Source of the DNA: Phenylobacterium sp.
GTDB taxonomy: Bacteria > Pseudomonadota > Alphaproteobacteria > Caulobacterales > Caulobacteraceae
Direction: 5' to 3'
Assembly: GCA_004799545.1 (NCBI GenBank)
Contig: SSMU01000009.1
Location: forward strand, 1 to 64,000
DNA: 64,000 nucleotides
Part shown: positions 50,804-58,716 of the stretch, piece after piece
Layout: every line of letters starts with the position of its first letter
Numbering within the stretch: position 1 is the first letter of the stretch
Program-made: the position numbers and the translations under genes
Notes under the pieces: generated by a model
Databases searched by the model: none
Told to the model about the DNA's origin: nothing
The model's input: the letters and a program-made list of their open reading frames with translations, nothing else

Positions 50804-51763
50804 ATGTCGGACGACCCCGAACAGACCCAGCGGCGGATGGCCATGCTGCAGAGGCTGGCCGAGCTTGCGATGCGCTCGGCGGAGGACCTGTGCGCGCGCC
50901 AGCTGGCCGCCCAGACGCCGGCCGAGGCCGCGGCCCTGGCGTCGGCTCTGCACCGGATGAGCCGCACGGTCCGCCAGACCCTGCTGCTGGAAGCCAGGTT
51001 CTCCCGGGACGACCGCAGCGAGGCGCGCGAGGCTGAGGGCCAGGCCCGGGCCGACGCCGCCGAGGCGGCCAAGGCGCTGCACCGCGACCGCAAGGCCCGG
51101 GTGCGCCGGGCCATGGAGGAGGTCCTCTGCGAGCGCTGCGAGACCCAGGAGGAGGTCGACGACCTGGTCCTGGAAATGGACCTGCGGCTCGACGACCACA
51201 TCCGCGCCCACGACTTCGAGACGGCCACCTTCGAGGCGCTGATCGACGGCCTCTGCCGCTCCCTGGGCCTCGACCTGCTGGCCGACGAGGACGAGGCCGA
51301 GGCGGACGAAGACGCCGACGAGACCGGCGACGAGACCCCCGCGGCGACGCACGAAGCGGCGTTCGACGCCGCCCCCGCGCCGCCCCCCGGCCCCCACCTC
51401 GTCCAGATGCCCGACTGCGGCTGGGCCGCGGCGCCAGACAGCTCCTTAGGGAACCACGGATTGCACGGATGGCGCTTCGCGCCGCTTTGCCACGAACCCA
51501 CACGAAAAACACGAACGGCGCCCTGCGAGCGTCAGCGAGCGCGCCTTTCCTGCCGCCTCGATCTCATCGCGCCTACGGCGCAGTCCATACGGCCTGTTCG
51601 TGTGCGTTCGTGTGGGTTCGTGGCCAATCAAAAAGCCGCGCCCCAACCGCCTCAAACCCGCCGGAAAACCCCCATCCGTGAAATCCGTGGTTCCCTCCCT
51701 TCCCCTCCCCGCCCACGTCACCCTGCGACGTTACTAAGGTTTAATGCCAGCTACCTTGCATAA
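50804..51763 (+). CDS. conserved hypothetical protein with repeat-derived C-terminal tail
   Basis: A 319-residue frame. The first ~205 residues form a plausible protein: helical and charged (MSDDPEQTQRRMAMLQRLAELAMRSAEDL, then an Ala/Arg/Glu-rich helix and DDLVLEMDLRLDDHIRAHDFETATFEALIDGLC), with an acidic Asp/Glu-rich stretch around residues 162-182. The final ~100 residues are Pro/Arg-rich and are encoded by the nested inverted repeat at 51449-51695; they lack protein-like composition. The original gene probably ended near residue 220, before the insertion. ATG 50804 is preferred to the track start. The function is unknown. Confidence 0.65.
   Translation: MSDDPEQTQRRMAMLQRLAELAMRSAEDLCARQLAAQTPAEAAALASALHRMSRTVRQTLLLEARFSRDDRSEAREAEGQARADAAEAAKALHRDRKARVRRAMEEVLCERCETQEEVDDLVLEMDLRLDDHIRAHDFETATFEALIDGLCRSLGLDLLADEDEAEADEDADETGDETPAATHEAAFDAAPAPPPGPHLVQMPDCGWAAAPDSSLGNHGLHGWRFAPLCHEPTRKTRTAPCERQRARLSCRLDLIAPTAQSIRPVRVRSCGFVANQKAAPQPPQTRRKTPIREIRGSLPSPPRPRHPATLLRFNASYLA
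51449..51695. repeat. nested two-level inverted repeat
   Basis: Outer arms GGGAACCACGGATTGCACGGATGG (51449-51472) and CCATCCGTGAAATCCGTGGTTCCC (51672-51695) enclose inner arms GCCACGAACCCACACGAAAAACACGAAC (51489-51516) and GTTCGTGTGCGTTCGTGTGGGTTCGTGGC (51596-51624). Both pairs are near-perfect inverses, so the whole could fold as one long hairpin. It lies within the 3' part of the 50804 frame. Confidence 0.85.
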
Positions 51764-51808
51764 CCCACTACCTTGCGGTACTCACCGGCCCACAAGGAGA
51801 GCTTGGCC

Positions 51809-52135
51809 GTGCCCGAAGGGATCGAGATCCAACTGAAGAAAGGGGTGCTGGACCTCTGCGTCCTGGCCCTGCTCTCGCAGCACGACAGCTACGCCTATGA
51901 GATCGCCGCCCGCCTGGCCGACGACATCGGCATGGGCGAAGGCACCATCTACCCCTTGATGCGCCGGCTGCAGAACGAGGGCCTGGTGGAGACCTACCTC
52001 GAGGAGAGCCCGTCGGGGCCCTCCCGCAAATACTACCGGCTGAGCGACGCCGGCCGCGCGAGCTTCGTCTCGCAGAAGTTGGCGTGGGCCTCCTTCGCCC
52101 ACGCCGTGGAGAGCATCCTAGGAGGGGCGCAATGA
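51809..52135 (+). CDS. PadR family transcriptional regulator
   Basis: A 108-residue winged-helix repressor-like protein: EIQLKKGVLDLCVLALLSQHDSYAYEIAARL, MGEGTIYPLMRRLQNEGLVETYLEESPSGPSRKYYRLSDAGRASF. The winged-helix DNA-binding region and the short C-terminal dimerisation helix are typical of PadR subfamily 1. GTG 51809 is eight bases after an AAGGAGA ribosome-binding site; the ATG at 51773 in the track is upstream of this. The stop overlaps the next gene start (ATGA), so it heads an operon with the DUF1700 and DUF2807 genes and probably autoregulates it. The effector is unknown. Confidence 0.92.
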   Translation: MPEGIEIQLKKGVLDLCVLALLSQHDSYAYEIAARLADDIGMGEGTIYPLMRRLQNEGLVETYLEESPSGPSRKYYRLSDAGRASFVSQKLAWASFAHAVESILGGAQ

Positions 52136-52713
52136 CCCGTCAGGCCTTCATGGCCCGGCTGCGGGAGGGCCTGCGTGGCCTGCCCGCCCAGACCCAGGCC
52201 GATATCATGGCCGACTACGAGAGCCACTTCGCCGACGGCCAGTCCGCCGGACGCTCCGAGGCCGAGGTGGCCGCGGCGCTCGGCGATCCCGACCGGCTGG
52301 CCCGCGAGCTGCGCGCCGAGGCCGGGCTGAAGCGCTGGGAAGAGGCGCGCAGCCCCTCCTCCGCGGGCGCCGCGGTGTTCGCGGTGCTGGGCCTTGGCGC
52401 CATCGACATCATCTTCCTGCTGCCGATCCTGATGGGGGTGGTGGGCGCCCTGGTCGGCATCGCCGTGGCGGTGCTCGCCGTGTTCTTCGCCGGCGGGGTG
52501 ATGTTCGCGGCCGGCCCGTTCACCGATCCGCCGGGCGGCGCCGTCGCGGCCCTGATGGGCGGCCTCGGCCTGATGGCCGGCGCCACCTCGGCCGGCGCGG
52601 TCCTGACCATTGTAAGCATCGGCCTGCTCAACGCCCTCGTCTGGTACGGGCGGCTGCACTACCGCCTGCTCAAGCCGGCCCTCGAGCCGCAAGCGCAAGG
52701 AACGCTCGCATGA
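52132..52713 (+). CDS. DUF1700 (HAAS-type) membrane protein
   Basis: A 193-residue protein with a cytoplasmic N-terminal domain of the DUF1700 type (MTRQAFMARLREGLRGLPAQTQADIMADYESHFADGQSAGRSEAEVAAALGDPDRLARELRAE), followed by hydrophobic segments (residues ~78-128 and 140-172) giving about three or four membrane helices and a short cytoplasmic tail. ATG 52132 overlaps the PadR stop; its own stop overlaps the DUF2807 gene start. In other bacteria PadR-DUF1700-DUF2807/DUF4097-like genes form an envelope-stress-linked module, but the activity is unknown. Confidence 0.9.
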   Translation: MTRQAFMARLREGLRGLPAQTQADIMADYESHFADGQSAGRSEAEVAAALGDPDRLARELRAEAGLKRWEEARSPSSAGAAVFAVLGLGAIDIIFLLPILMGVVGALVGIAVAVLAVFFAGGVMFAAGPFTDPPGGAVAALMGGLGLMAGATSAGAVLTIVSIGLLNALVWYGRLHYRLLKPALEPQAQGTLA

Positions 52714-53504
52714 TCCGCGTGCTCGCCATGATCGCCGTGTCCGGCTTCGTGCTGGCCACCGTCTGCCTCTCCGTCGCCGTCGGCCTCGCCGGGCCCGAGG
52801 CCGTCGCCCAGGGCTTCGCCTGGAGCTGGGGCGACCACGACTGGGGCGACCACCACGGCGACGGCCGCCATGGCTGGAACTGGACCTATAGCCACTCCAC
52901 CACGGACGGGCCGGGCGAGAGCCGCGACCTGGCCTGGACCGGCGGCGAGGCCCTGGACATCGACGTCCCGGCCGAGGTCACCTTCACCCAGGCCGCGGGG
53001 GCCGGGAAGCTGGTGGTCCACGGGCCGAAGGACGAGATCGACCACCTGGTGGTCGAGAACGGCCATATCCGCTTCAACCAGCCGATGTCCGAGGTCTCCG
53101 ACCTGACGATCGAGCTGACCGCGCCGAAGATCACCCGCTTCGCGCTGAACGGCAGCGGCAAGCTCGACATCCACGGCTACCGGCAGGACGCGCTCGACCT
53201 GAACATCGCCGGCTCCGGCGAGGCGACGGCGGAAGGCTCCGCCAAGCGCGTCGGCCTGACGCTCGCCGGCTCCGGCGGCGCCGACCTAGCGGGCCTGGCG
53301 ACCGATGGCGCCGACGTCACCATCTCGGGTTCGGGCGAGGCCAAGGTCGGCCCGAAGCGCTGGGTCAAGCTCGACATCTCGGGTTCGGGCAACGTCACCC
53401 TCACCAGCCACCCGGCGCGCCAGGAGACCCACATCTCCGGCTCCGGCCACATCGAGCAGGACGACGGCTCGGACGAAAGCTCGGACTCCGGCGATAAGAC
53501 CTAG
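52710..53504 (+). CDS. DUF2807 (head-GIN) secreted beta-repeat protein
   Basis: A 264-residue exported protein. The N-terminal signal is FVLATVCLSVAVGLAGPEAVA. The mature part is dominated by a DUF2807 repeat of strand-turn units, each centred on a GSG: NGSGKLDIHG, AGSGEATAEG, AGSGGADLAG, SGSGEAKVG, SGSGNVTLTS and SGSGHIEQDD. This predicts a right-handed beta-helix-like shape. A WSWGDHDWGDHHGDGRH stretch near residues 35-52 is rich in histidine and aspartate, suggesting metal binding. It overlaps the DUF1700 gene (ATGA) and its end overlaps the convergent msrB gene by four bases. Confidence 0.88.
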   Translation: MIRVLAMIAVSGFVLATVCLSVAVGLAGPEAVAQGFAWSWGDHDWGDHHGDGRHGWNWTYSHSTTDGPGESRDLAWTGGEALDIDVPAEVTFTQAAGAGKLVVHGPKDEIDHLVVENGHIRFNQPMSEVSDLTIELTAPKITRFALNGSGKLDIHGYRQDALDLNIAGSGEATAEGSAKRVGLTLAGSGGADLAGLATDGADVTISGSGEAKVGPKRWVKLDISGSGNVTLTSHPARQETHISGSGHIEQDDGSDESSDSGDKT

Positions 53505-53998
53505 GCGGGCACGAACTTCAGCGCCACGCCGTCGTTGCAGTAGCGCAGGCCGGTGGGCCGGGGGCCGTCCTTGAACACGTGGCCCTGATGGCCCAGGCAC
53601 TGGGCGCAGTGGTACTCGGTGCGCTCCTCGAACGGCAGGCCGTGGTCGGACTTCTTGGCCAGGGCCCCGGGAATCTCGGTGTAGAAGCTCGGCCAGCCGG
53701 TGCCGCTGTCGAACTTCCAGTCGGACTTGAACAGCGCCAGTCCGCAGCCGGCGCAGGCGAAGGTCCCCTTGCGGTGCTCGTTCAGCAGCGGGCTGGTGCC
53801 CGGCCGCTCGGTGCCCTCGTGGCGCAGCACATCGTAGGCCTCCGGCGACAGCTTCTTCTTCCATTCCGCGTCGGAGACCTTGCGCCAGGGCGAGGCGGCG
53901 TACTTATCGGCCGGGTCGGCGAGCGCCGCGGCCGGCAGGAGGGCGGCGCAGGCGGTGGCCATCAGGAAGGTGCGGCGGTCGGGATCGAGCTGGCTCAT
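53501..53998 (-). CDS. msrB: peptide-methionine (R)-S-oxide reductase, Tat-targeted
   Basis: A 165-residue MsrB that reduces methionine-R-sulfoxide in proteins. The N-terminus DRRTFLMATACAALLPAAALA has the twin-arginine motif and a hydrophobic core, so the enzyme is probably exported folded to the periplasm. Two zinc-binding CxxC pairs (CAGCG and CAQCLG), the segment FDSGTGWPSF and the catalytic cysteine in RYCNDG are present. ATG 53998 begins MSQLDPDRR; the track start at 54034 is longer. It overlaps the end of the DUF2807 gene. It is encoded alone, without msrA or msrP nearby. Confidence 0.94.
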   Translation of the reverse strand: MSQLDPDRRTFLMATACAALLPAAALADPADKYAASPWRKVSDAEWKKKLSPEAYDVLRHEGTERPGTSPLLNEHRKGTFACAGCGLALFKSDWKFDSGTGWPSFYTEIPGALAKKSDHGLPFEERTEYHCAQCLGHQGHVFKDGPRPTGLRYCNDGVALKFVPA

Positions 53999-54049
53999 GG
54001 CTTGATTACGTACGCCGCCGAGGCGCGGATGCAAGGCCGGCCGCCGCGA

Positions 54050-54490
54050 TCAGGGCCGCCATTCGTACAGCGCGTCCGGCTCCTTCTCCTCGTTGCCGGC
54101 GCCGTCGGTGAGCTCGATCAGCTTGAAGCCGCGGTCCTCGTAGAACTTCCGGGCGCGGGTGTTCTTCTGGAAGGTCCACAGCCGCCGCGTCTGGCGGTAC
54201 TGCAGCGGCTTGGACAGGAGTTCCGGTCCCAGCCCCCGCCCCTGCCAGTCCGGGTGGACATAGAGGTGGTCGATCCAGCCCTCGCGGAAGCCGATGAAGC
54301 CGGCGATCGCGCCGCCGCCCACCTCCACCACCCAGACCTCGTCGCGCACCAGCATCTGCTCGCGCACGAACCACAGGTCCTCTTCCGCCGTGTGCAGCTC
54401 CGGCAGGAAGGGCAGCGAGACGCGGAAGGCGGTGCGCAGCACCACCGCGATCGCCTGGGCGTCCTCCGCTGTGGCCCGCCGCAGGATCAA
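54050..54490 (-). CDS. GNAT family N-acetyltransferase
   Basis: A 146-residue acetyltransferase of the GNAT family. Landmarks are LRRATAEDAQAIAVVLRTAFR, an AGFIGFREGWIDHLYVHPDWQGRGLGPELL acetyl-CoA-binding motif (the Q/RxxGxG/A element is WQGRGLG), and the terminal NTRARKFYEDRGFKLIEL. The protein begins at TTG 54490, which overlaps the argC stop (TTGA), implying coupling; the track places it inside a long ORF in another frame from 55297. The acceptor substrate is unknown. Its position after argC may be fortuitous. Confidence 0.85.
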   Translation of the reverse strand: MILRRATAEDAQAIAVVLRTAFRVSLPFLPELHTAEEDLWFVREQMLVRDEVWVVEVGGGAIAGFIGFREGWIDHLYVHPDWQGRGLGPELLSKPLQYRQTRRLWTFQKNTRARKFYEDRGFKLIELTDGAGNEEKEPDALYEWRP

Positions 54491-55464
54491 AGCCCCGCGC
54501 CCTCCTCCAGGCCGAGCATCAGGTTGAGGTTCTGGACGCAGGCGCCCGAGGCGCCCTTGCCCAGGTTGTCCAAGAGCGCCACCAGCCGCGCCTGGCCGCG
54601 GGCCGGATTGCCGAACACGAAGAGGCGCATCCGGTTGGTGCCGTTCAGCCCCTCCGGATCGAGCCCGGCCACATAGCCCCCGGCCCCGGCCCGCGCCTGG
54701 GCCAGCTCGGCGCACTCCGCCGCCGAGGCCACCTCCACGAACCGCTCGCCGGCGTAGTAGTCGGCCAGCGCCTCGCGCAGCCGCTCCGGCTCCGGCGTGG
54801 AAGGCAGCGCCCAGAGCTGCAGCGGGACCTCGACGATCATCCCCTGGGCGTAGCGGCCCACCGCGGGCGCGAACAGCGGCGGATGGTCCAAGCCCGTGCG
54901 CAGCTGCATCTCCGGCACATGCTTGTGGGTCAGCGCCAGGCCGTAGGTGCGGTAGGCGTCGGCCACGCCCTCCGGCGCCGGGCCCTCCATCTCCGCGATC
55001 AGCCCCTTGCCGCCGCCGGTGTAGCCGGACACCGCGTTGCAGGTGACCGGCCAGTCGGTGGGGATGAAGCCGCTGTCGATCAGCGGCCGAACCAGGGCGA
55101 TGAAGCCGGTCGAATAGCAGCCGGGATTGCTCACCCGCTTCGAGGCGCTGATCGCCTCGCGCTGGCCCTTGGCGAGTTCCGGGAAGCCGAACGCCCAGCC
55201 GGGCGCCACCCGGTGCGCCGTCGACGGATCGACCACGCGGACGCTGTTGGAGGTGATCAGCTCCACCGCCTCGCGCGCCGCGTCGTCCGGCAGGCACAGC
55301 ACCACCGCGTCGACGCCGTTCAGCAGCTCGGCGCGGGCCTGCGGGTCCTTGCGCTTCGCCGGGTCGATGGAGACCAGCTGCAGGTCGCGCCGGGCCGCCA
55401 GCCGCTCCCGAATCTGCAGGCCGGTGGTGCCGGCTTCGCCGTCGATGAAGATGGTGTGGGCCAT
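54487..55464 (-). CDS. argC: N-acetyl-gamma-glutamyl-phosphate reductase (type 2 ArgC)
   Basis: A 325-residue NADPH-dependent enzyme of arginine synthesis. The N-terminus IFIDGEAGTTGLQIRERLAA is the nucleotide-binding part of the shorter, type 2 AGPR family; the catalytic cysteine lies in VSNPGCYSTGFIAL, with GYTGGGKGLIAEME and HVPEMQLRTGL downstream. ATG 55464. It is separated from the rpsI end by a terminator hairpin and overlaps the GNAT gene. The rpsI-argC adjacency recurs in alphaproteobacteria. No other arg gene is in the window. Confidence 0.94.
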   Translation of the reverse strand: MAHTIFIDGEAGTTGLQIRERLAARRDLQLVSIDPAKRKDPQARAELLNGVDAVVLCLPDDAAREAVELITSNSVRVVDPSTAHRVAPGWAFGFPELAKGQREAISASKRVSNPGCYSTGFIALVRPLIDSGFIPTDWPVTCNAVSGYTGGGKGLIAEMEGPAPEGVADAYRTYGLALTHKHVPEMQLRTGLDHPPLFAPAVGRYAQGMIVEVPLQLWALPSTPEPERLREALADYYAGERFVEVASAAECAELAQARAGAGGYVAGLDPEGLNGTNRMRLFVFGNPARGQARLVALLDNLGKGASGACVQNLNLMLGLEEGAGL

Positions 55465-55474
55465 GGTCCGGTCC

Positions 55475-55512
55475 GAAAAGAGAAAGGGCGCTCCGGTCTC
55501 CCGAAGCGCCCT
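55475..55512 (-). terminator. rho-independent terminator of the rplM-rpsI operon
   Basis: On the minus strand AGGGCGCT (55512-55505) and AGCGCCCT (55492-55485) form an 8-bp stem, followed by TTCTCTTTT. It lies just downstream of rpsI and before argC. Stem plus T-rich tail is the standard intrinsic form. Confidence 0.75.
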
Positions 55513-55541
55513 GATCCGTTCGCGAGCTTTCGCTCCGCGGC

Positions 55542-56030
55542 TTAGCGCTTCGAGAACTGGAAGCTGCGTCGGGCCTTGGCCTTGCCGTACTTCTTCCGCT
55601 CGACGATCCGCGGGTCGCGGGTGAGCAGGCCGTGCGGCTTCAGCGCCGCCCGCAGGCCCGGCTCGTAATAGGTCAGCGCCTTGGAGATGGCGTGGCGGAT
55701 CGCGCCGGCCTGGCCGGAGAGGCCGGAGCCTTCGACCGTGGCGATCACGTCGAACTGGCCGGCGCGGTCGCTGAGCTGGAACGGCTGGGCGAGCATCATC
55801 CGCAGCACGGGACGGGCGAAGTAGACCTCCTCGTCGCGGCCGTTGATGGTGATCTTGCCCTTGCCCGGCTTGATCCAGACGCGGGCGATGGCGTTCTTCC
55901 GCTTGCCGGTCGCATAGGCGCGGCCCTGGGCGTCGATCTTCGGCTCGCGGACGATCTCTTCCGAGGCCTGCGTGCCCATGCCCTTCAGGGCGTCGAAGCC
56001 TTGGGCCTCGGGGGTGGGGGATTCCGACAT
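55542..56030 (-). CDS. rpsI: 30S ribosomal protein S9
   Basis: A 162-residue S9. The core is [46 protein letters not shown], then [10 protein letters not shown]-like [54 protein letters not shown], whose C-terminal SKR reaches the ribosomal P site. It has the ~30-residue N-terminal extension seen in alphaproteobacteria. ATG 56030. It is five bases downstream of rplM, forming the classic operon, and ends before a terminator. Confidence 0.98.
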   Translation of the reverse strand: MSESPTPEAQGFDALKGMGTQASEEIVREPKIDAQGRAYATGKRKNAIARVWIKPGKGKITINGRDEEVYFARPVLRMMLAQPFQLSDRAGQFDVIATVEGSGLSGQAGAIRHAISKALTYYEPGLRAALKPHGLLTRDPRIVERKKYGKAKARRSFQFSKR

Positions 56031-56035
56031 CGCTC

Positions 56036-56509
56036 TTACGCGCTCCGCACGTTCTTGGCGTTCAGATCGGCGAACGCGATGGCTTCGGGGTTCTGCGCCT
56101 CATGGGGATGCGCGTCGCCGGTGTAGATGCGCAGGTGCGTCATCTGCTTGCGGGCGAGCGGGCTTTCCTTGGGCAGCATGCGCTCGACGGCCTTCTCGAG
56201 CACGCGCTCGGGATACTTGCCGCCGAGGATCTGGCCGGCGGTGCGCTGCTTGACGCCCCCCGGGTGGCCGGTGTGCCAGTAGAACACCTTGTCCGACAGC
56301 TTCTTGCCGGTGAACCGCACCTTGTCGGCGTTGAGCACGACGACGAAGTCGCCGCAGTCGACGTGCGGGGTGTAGTCGGGCCGGTGCTTGCCGCGAAGAC
56401 GCATAGCGATGAACGAAGCCAGGCGGCCGACCACGGCGTCCTTGGCGTCGATCACGATCCACTTCTTCTCGACCTCGGCGGGCTTCAGCGAAGCCGTGGT
56501 CTTCATCAT
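56036..56509 (-). CDS. rplM: 50S ribosomal protein L13
   Basis: A 157-residue L13: [57 protein letters not shown], then [40 protein letters not shown], and a slightly extended C-terminus common in alphaproteobacteria. Two adjacent ATG codons (56509 and 56506) could start it; the longer track extension to 56566 has no homology. First gene of the rplM-rpsI operon. Confidence 0.97.
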   Translation of the reverse strand: MMKTTASLKPAEVEKKWIVIDAKDAVVGRLASFIAMRLRGKHRPDYTPHVDCGDFVVVLNADKVRFTGKKLSDKVFYWHTGHPGGVKQRTAGQILGGKYPERVLEKAVERMLPKESPLARKQMTHLRIYTGDAHPHEAQNPEAIAFADLNAKNVRSA

Positions 56510-56656
56510 GGGAAAGGTCCGTAATAGCTGTCGGGACGGATGGCCGCCCCGAGGTGAGCGGCGCATATGCCGACATCGCGCGAGAGTGTCAACTCGCGAT
56601 CACGGGCAAAGCGTCAGAGATTTGAATTCGCTCAATTTTCCGAGCAGGGTAAAATA

Positions 56657-57283
56657 CTACCTCGGCCGAGCCGCCTCGTCCTTCAGGTAGTTGGCGCTCA
56701 GCGTCTTCATCGCCTGCGCCTTGGGCAGCAGCGTCGGGTAGAACTGCACGAAGGTGGTGTCGACCGCCGCGTGGGCCTCGTGGCAGGCGATGCAGCCCGC
56801 CTTGGCGGGGATCATCGCGGCGGGCTTCTCGCCCTGGAAGCCGAAGAACGCCCAGCCGCCGGTGTCCTTGAAGCGCGCCACGTCCTTCACGTGCACCTCG
56901 TTGGCCATTCGGATGGCCTGGAAATGGCCGCGCTTGTTGATCGAGCCGTTCTGTGTCGCCAGGCGGGCCTCCAGCACCATCACCGTCTTGTCGGGCCAGG
57001 TCCCGGTCTTCTGAAAGACGTCATAGGCCTCGCGGTTGACGAACACGCTGTCGAACATGTGCATGTTCGGATCGTCGGAACCCTCGGAGTAGGACATGTC
57101 CATGCCCGTGGAGAGGTAGATCCAGGTCCGATAGTCGGCGGGAAATTCCATCTTGCCGTCGGCGGTGTAGCGGACAGGCCCCTCAGGCGCCGCAGCCCGC
57201 GAGGCGGCCGCGACCATCAGGCCGCCGGCCAGCGCAATGGCGCCGGCCATGATGAACAGCTGAAGACGCGCTTTCCGGGTCAT
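56657..57283 (-). CDS. cytochrome P460 family protein
   Basis: A 208-residue exported c-type haem protein. The N-terminal segment LFIMAGAIALAGGLMVAAASRAAA is a signal peptide. The mature domain carries PADYRTWIYLSTGMDMSYSEGSDDPNMHMFDSVFVNREAYDVFQKTGTWPDKTVMVLEAR, a P460-family signature, and a single CIACH haem-attachment motif near the C-terminus. Cytochromes P460 oxidise hydroxylamine or detoxify nitrogen oxides in ammonia oxidisers and methanotrophs; similar proteins in heterotrophs are of uncertain role. ATG 57283. It stands alone upstream of rplM. Confidence 0.9.
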   Translation of the reverse strand: MTRKARLQLFIMAGAIALAGGLMVAAASRAAAPEGPVRYTADGKMEFPADYRTWIYLSTGMDMSYSEGSDDPNMHMFDSVFVNREAYDVFQKTGTWPDKTVMVLEARLATQNGSINKRGHFQAIRMANEVHVKDVARFKDTGGWAFFGFQGEKPAAMIPAKAGCIACHEAHAAVDTTFVQFYPTLLPKAQAMKTLSANYLKDEAARPR

Positions 57284-57380
57284 CGCCCACCCCCTAGGTC
57301 GCTCTGCAAGTGAGTCCTTGTCGCGCCGAGGCGGCTGGGCCGCAATGACGGCTATCCCTCTTTTCCAGCCACGGCCGGGG

Positions 57381-58412
57381 TCAGACGCGCCGCACCCGCC
57401 AGGCGAAGGCGACCGCTAGGCTGAAGACCGCCGCCGCCATCAGCTGGTGGATCATGCCGAGCGCGAAGGGCACGGCGGCCATCAGGGTGGCGATCCCCAG
57501 CAGGGCCTGGATGATCACCGCCCCGGCCACGACCGCGCCCAGCACCTTGCTCTCCTGCGCCAGATGGCTGGTCCGCCAAGCCATGACCGCCATCGCGACG
57601 GCCACGATGAGCACCAGGTAGGCGACCATCCGGTGATCGGCCTGCACGGCGCCCAGGCTGTGGGCGAGCGTGCCCCAGAGCCCCGCCCCCGCGTAGTCCG
57701 CGGGCCACAGTCGGCCGTTGAACAGCGGCCAGTCATTGTAGACCAGGCCCGCGTGGTTGCCGGCCACGAGCGCCCCCAGCAGCACCTGCAGATAGATCAG
57801 GCCCACGAGCCAGAGCGCGCGGGCGCCCCAGGAGCTGGGCAGGGTCTGCCGCGCCCAGCCGGCCCAGGCGTCGAGCCCCGTCCAGACCAGGGCCCCGAGC
57901 AGGGCGAAGGCCAGGCCCAGGTGGATCATCAGCCGCTCCGGCGCGACATAGACCCGGCCCTCCAGCCCGCTCGCCACCATCCACCAGCCGACCAGGCCCT
58001 GCAGCCCGCCCAGGACGAAGAGGATCGCCAGCCGCCAGGCCATCCGCCGGTTGATCTGCCTGCGCCAGGCAAACCAGACGAACGGCACGAAGAACGCCAC
58101 CCCCAGCAGCCGGCCGAGCAGTCGGTGCGACCACTCCCACCAATAGAGCGACTGGAATTCGCCAAGGCTCATGCCGCGGTTCAGCAGCCGGTACTGCGGG
58201 ATCTGCTGGTAGCGGGCGAACTCGGCCTGCCACTCGGCGAGGCCCATCGGCGGGATCACGCCCTTGATCGGCTTCCACTCGGTGATCGACAGCCCCGACC
58301 CAGTCAGCCGCGTCGCCCCGCCGACCACCACCATGGCGGTGACCAGGGCCGCCACCGCGAACAGCCAGATGGCCACGGCGCGCGTACGGTCGGATTTCAG
58401 GAAGGACGTCAT
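57381..58412 (-). CDS. ctaA: haem A synthase (COX15/CtaA)
   Basis: A 343-residue inner-membrane enzyme that converts haem O to haem A for cytochrome c oxidase. About eight membrane helices are predicted. Alphaproteobacterial/mitochondrial-type landmarks are VVVGGATRLTGSGLSITEWKPIKGVIPP, WWEWSHRLLGRLLGVAFFVPF (with a conserved His), GLQGLVGWWMVASGL and VAGNHAGLVYNDWPLFNGRLWP. The haem-ligand histidines are present in EWSHRLLG, MIHLGLA, SLGAVQADHRM and GMIHQLMAA. ATG 58412. Confidence 0.95.
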   Translation of the reverse strand: MTSFLKSDRTRAVAIWLFAVAALVTAMVVVGGATRLTGSGLSITEWKPIKGVIPPMGLAEWQAEFARYQQIPQYRLLNRGMSLGEFQSLYWWEWSHRLLGRLLGVAFFVPFVWFAWRRQINRRMAWRLAILFVLGGLQGLVGWWMVASGLEGRVYVAPERLMIHLGLAFALLGALVWTGLDAWAGWARQTLPSSWGARALWLVGLIYLQVLLGALVAGNHAGLVYNDWPLFNGRLWPADYAGAGLWGTLAHSLGAVQADHRMVAYLVLIVAVAMAVMAWRTSHLAQESKVLGAVVAGAVIIQALLGIATLMAAVPFALGMIHQLMAAAVFSLAVAFAWRVRRV

Positions 58413-58517
58413 GGACCCGGCTTAAAGGCTCCAATCGGGCGGAACCAGGGCGGCTAACGCCAAACGCGCCCCGCGTCCATGCTTCCGCCGGCCGTCGGCG
58501 CCCGCTATGAGGCCGCC

Positions 58518-58715
58518 ATGAGCGCGCGCGTCCGCAAGCTGATCGGCATGGTCGGCATCCTGGTGTTCCTGACCGCCTACGTGGTGGCGGTCGCCACCCT
58601 GGGCGATCGGCTGCCGAAGCTGTGGTTCGTCCAGGTGCTCTATTACAGCGTGGCCGGCATCGTCTGGGGCCTTCCCCTGTTCCCGCTGATCAGCTGGATG
58701 AACCGCGGGCGCTAG
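58518..58715 (+). CDS. DUF2842 small membrane protein
   Basis: A 65-residue protein with two membrane helices (residues ~8-28 and 37-57): VRKLIGMVGILVFLTAYVVAVATLGDRL and LWFVQVLYYSVAGIVWGLPLFPLISWM. The pattern matches DUF2842, a small alphaproteobacterial inner-membrane family. ATG 58518 is inside the longer track frame. It is divergent from ctaA and converges on the TonB-C protein gene with a one-base gap. It may relate to respiratory assembly given its position, but that is a guess. Confidence 0.88.
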   Translation: MSARVRKLIGMVGILVFLTAYVVAVATLGDRLPKLWFVQVLYYSVAGIVWGLPLFPLISWMNRGR

Positions 58716-58716
58716 A

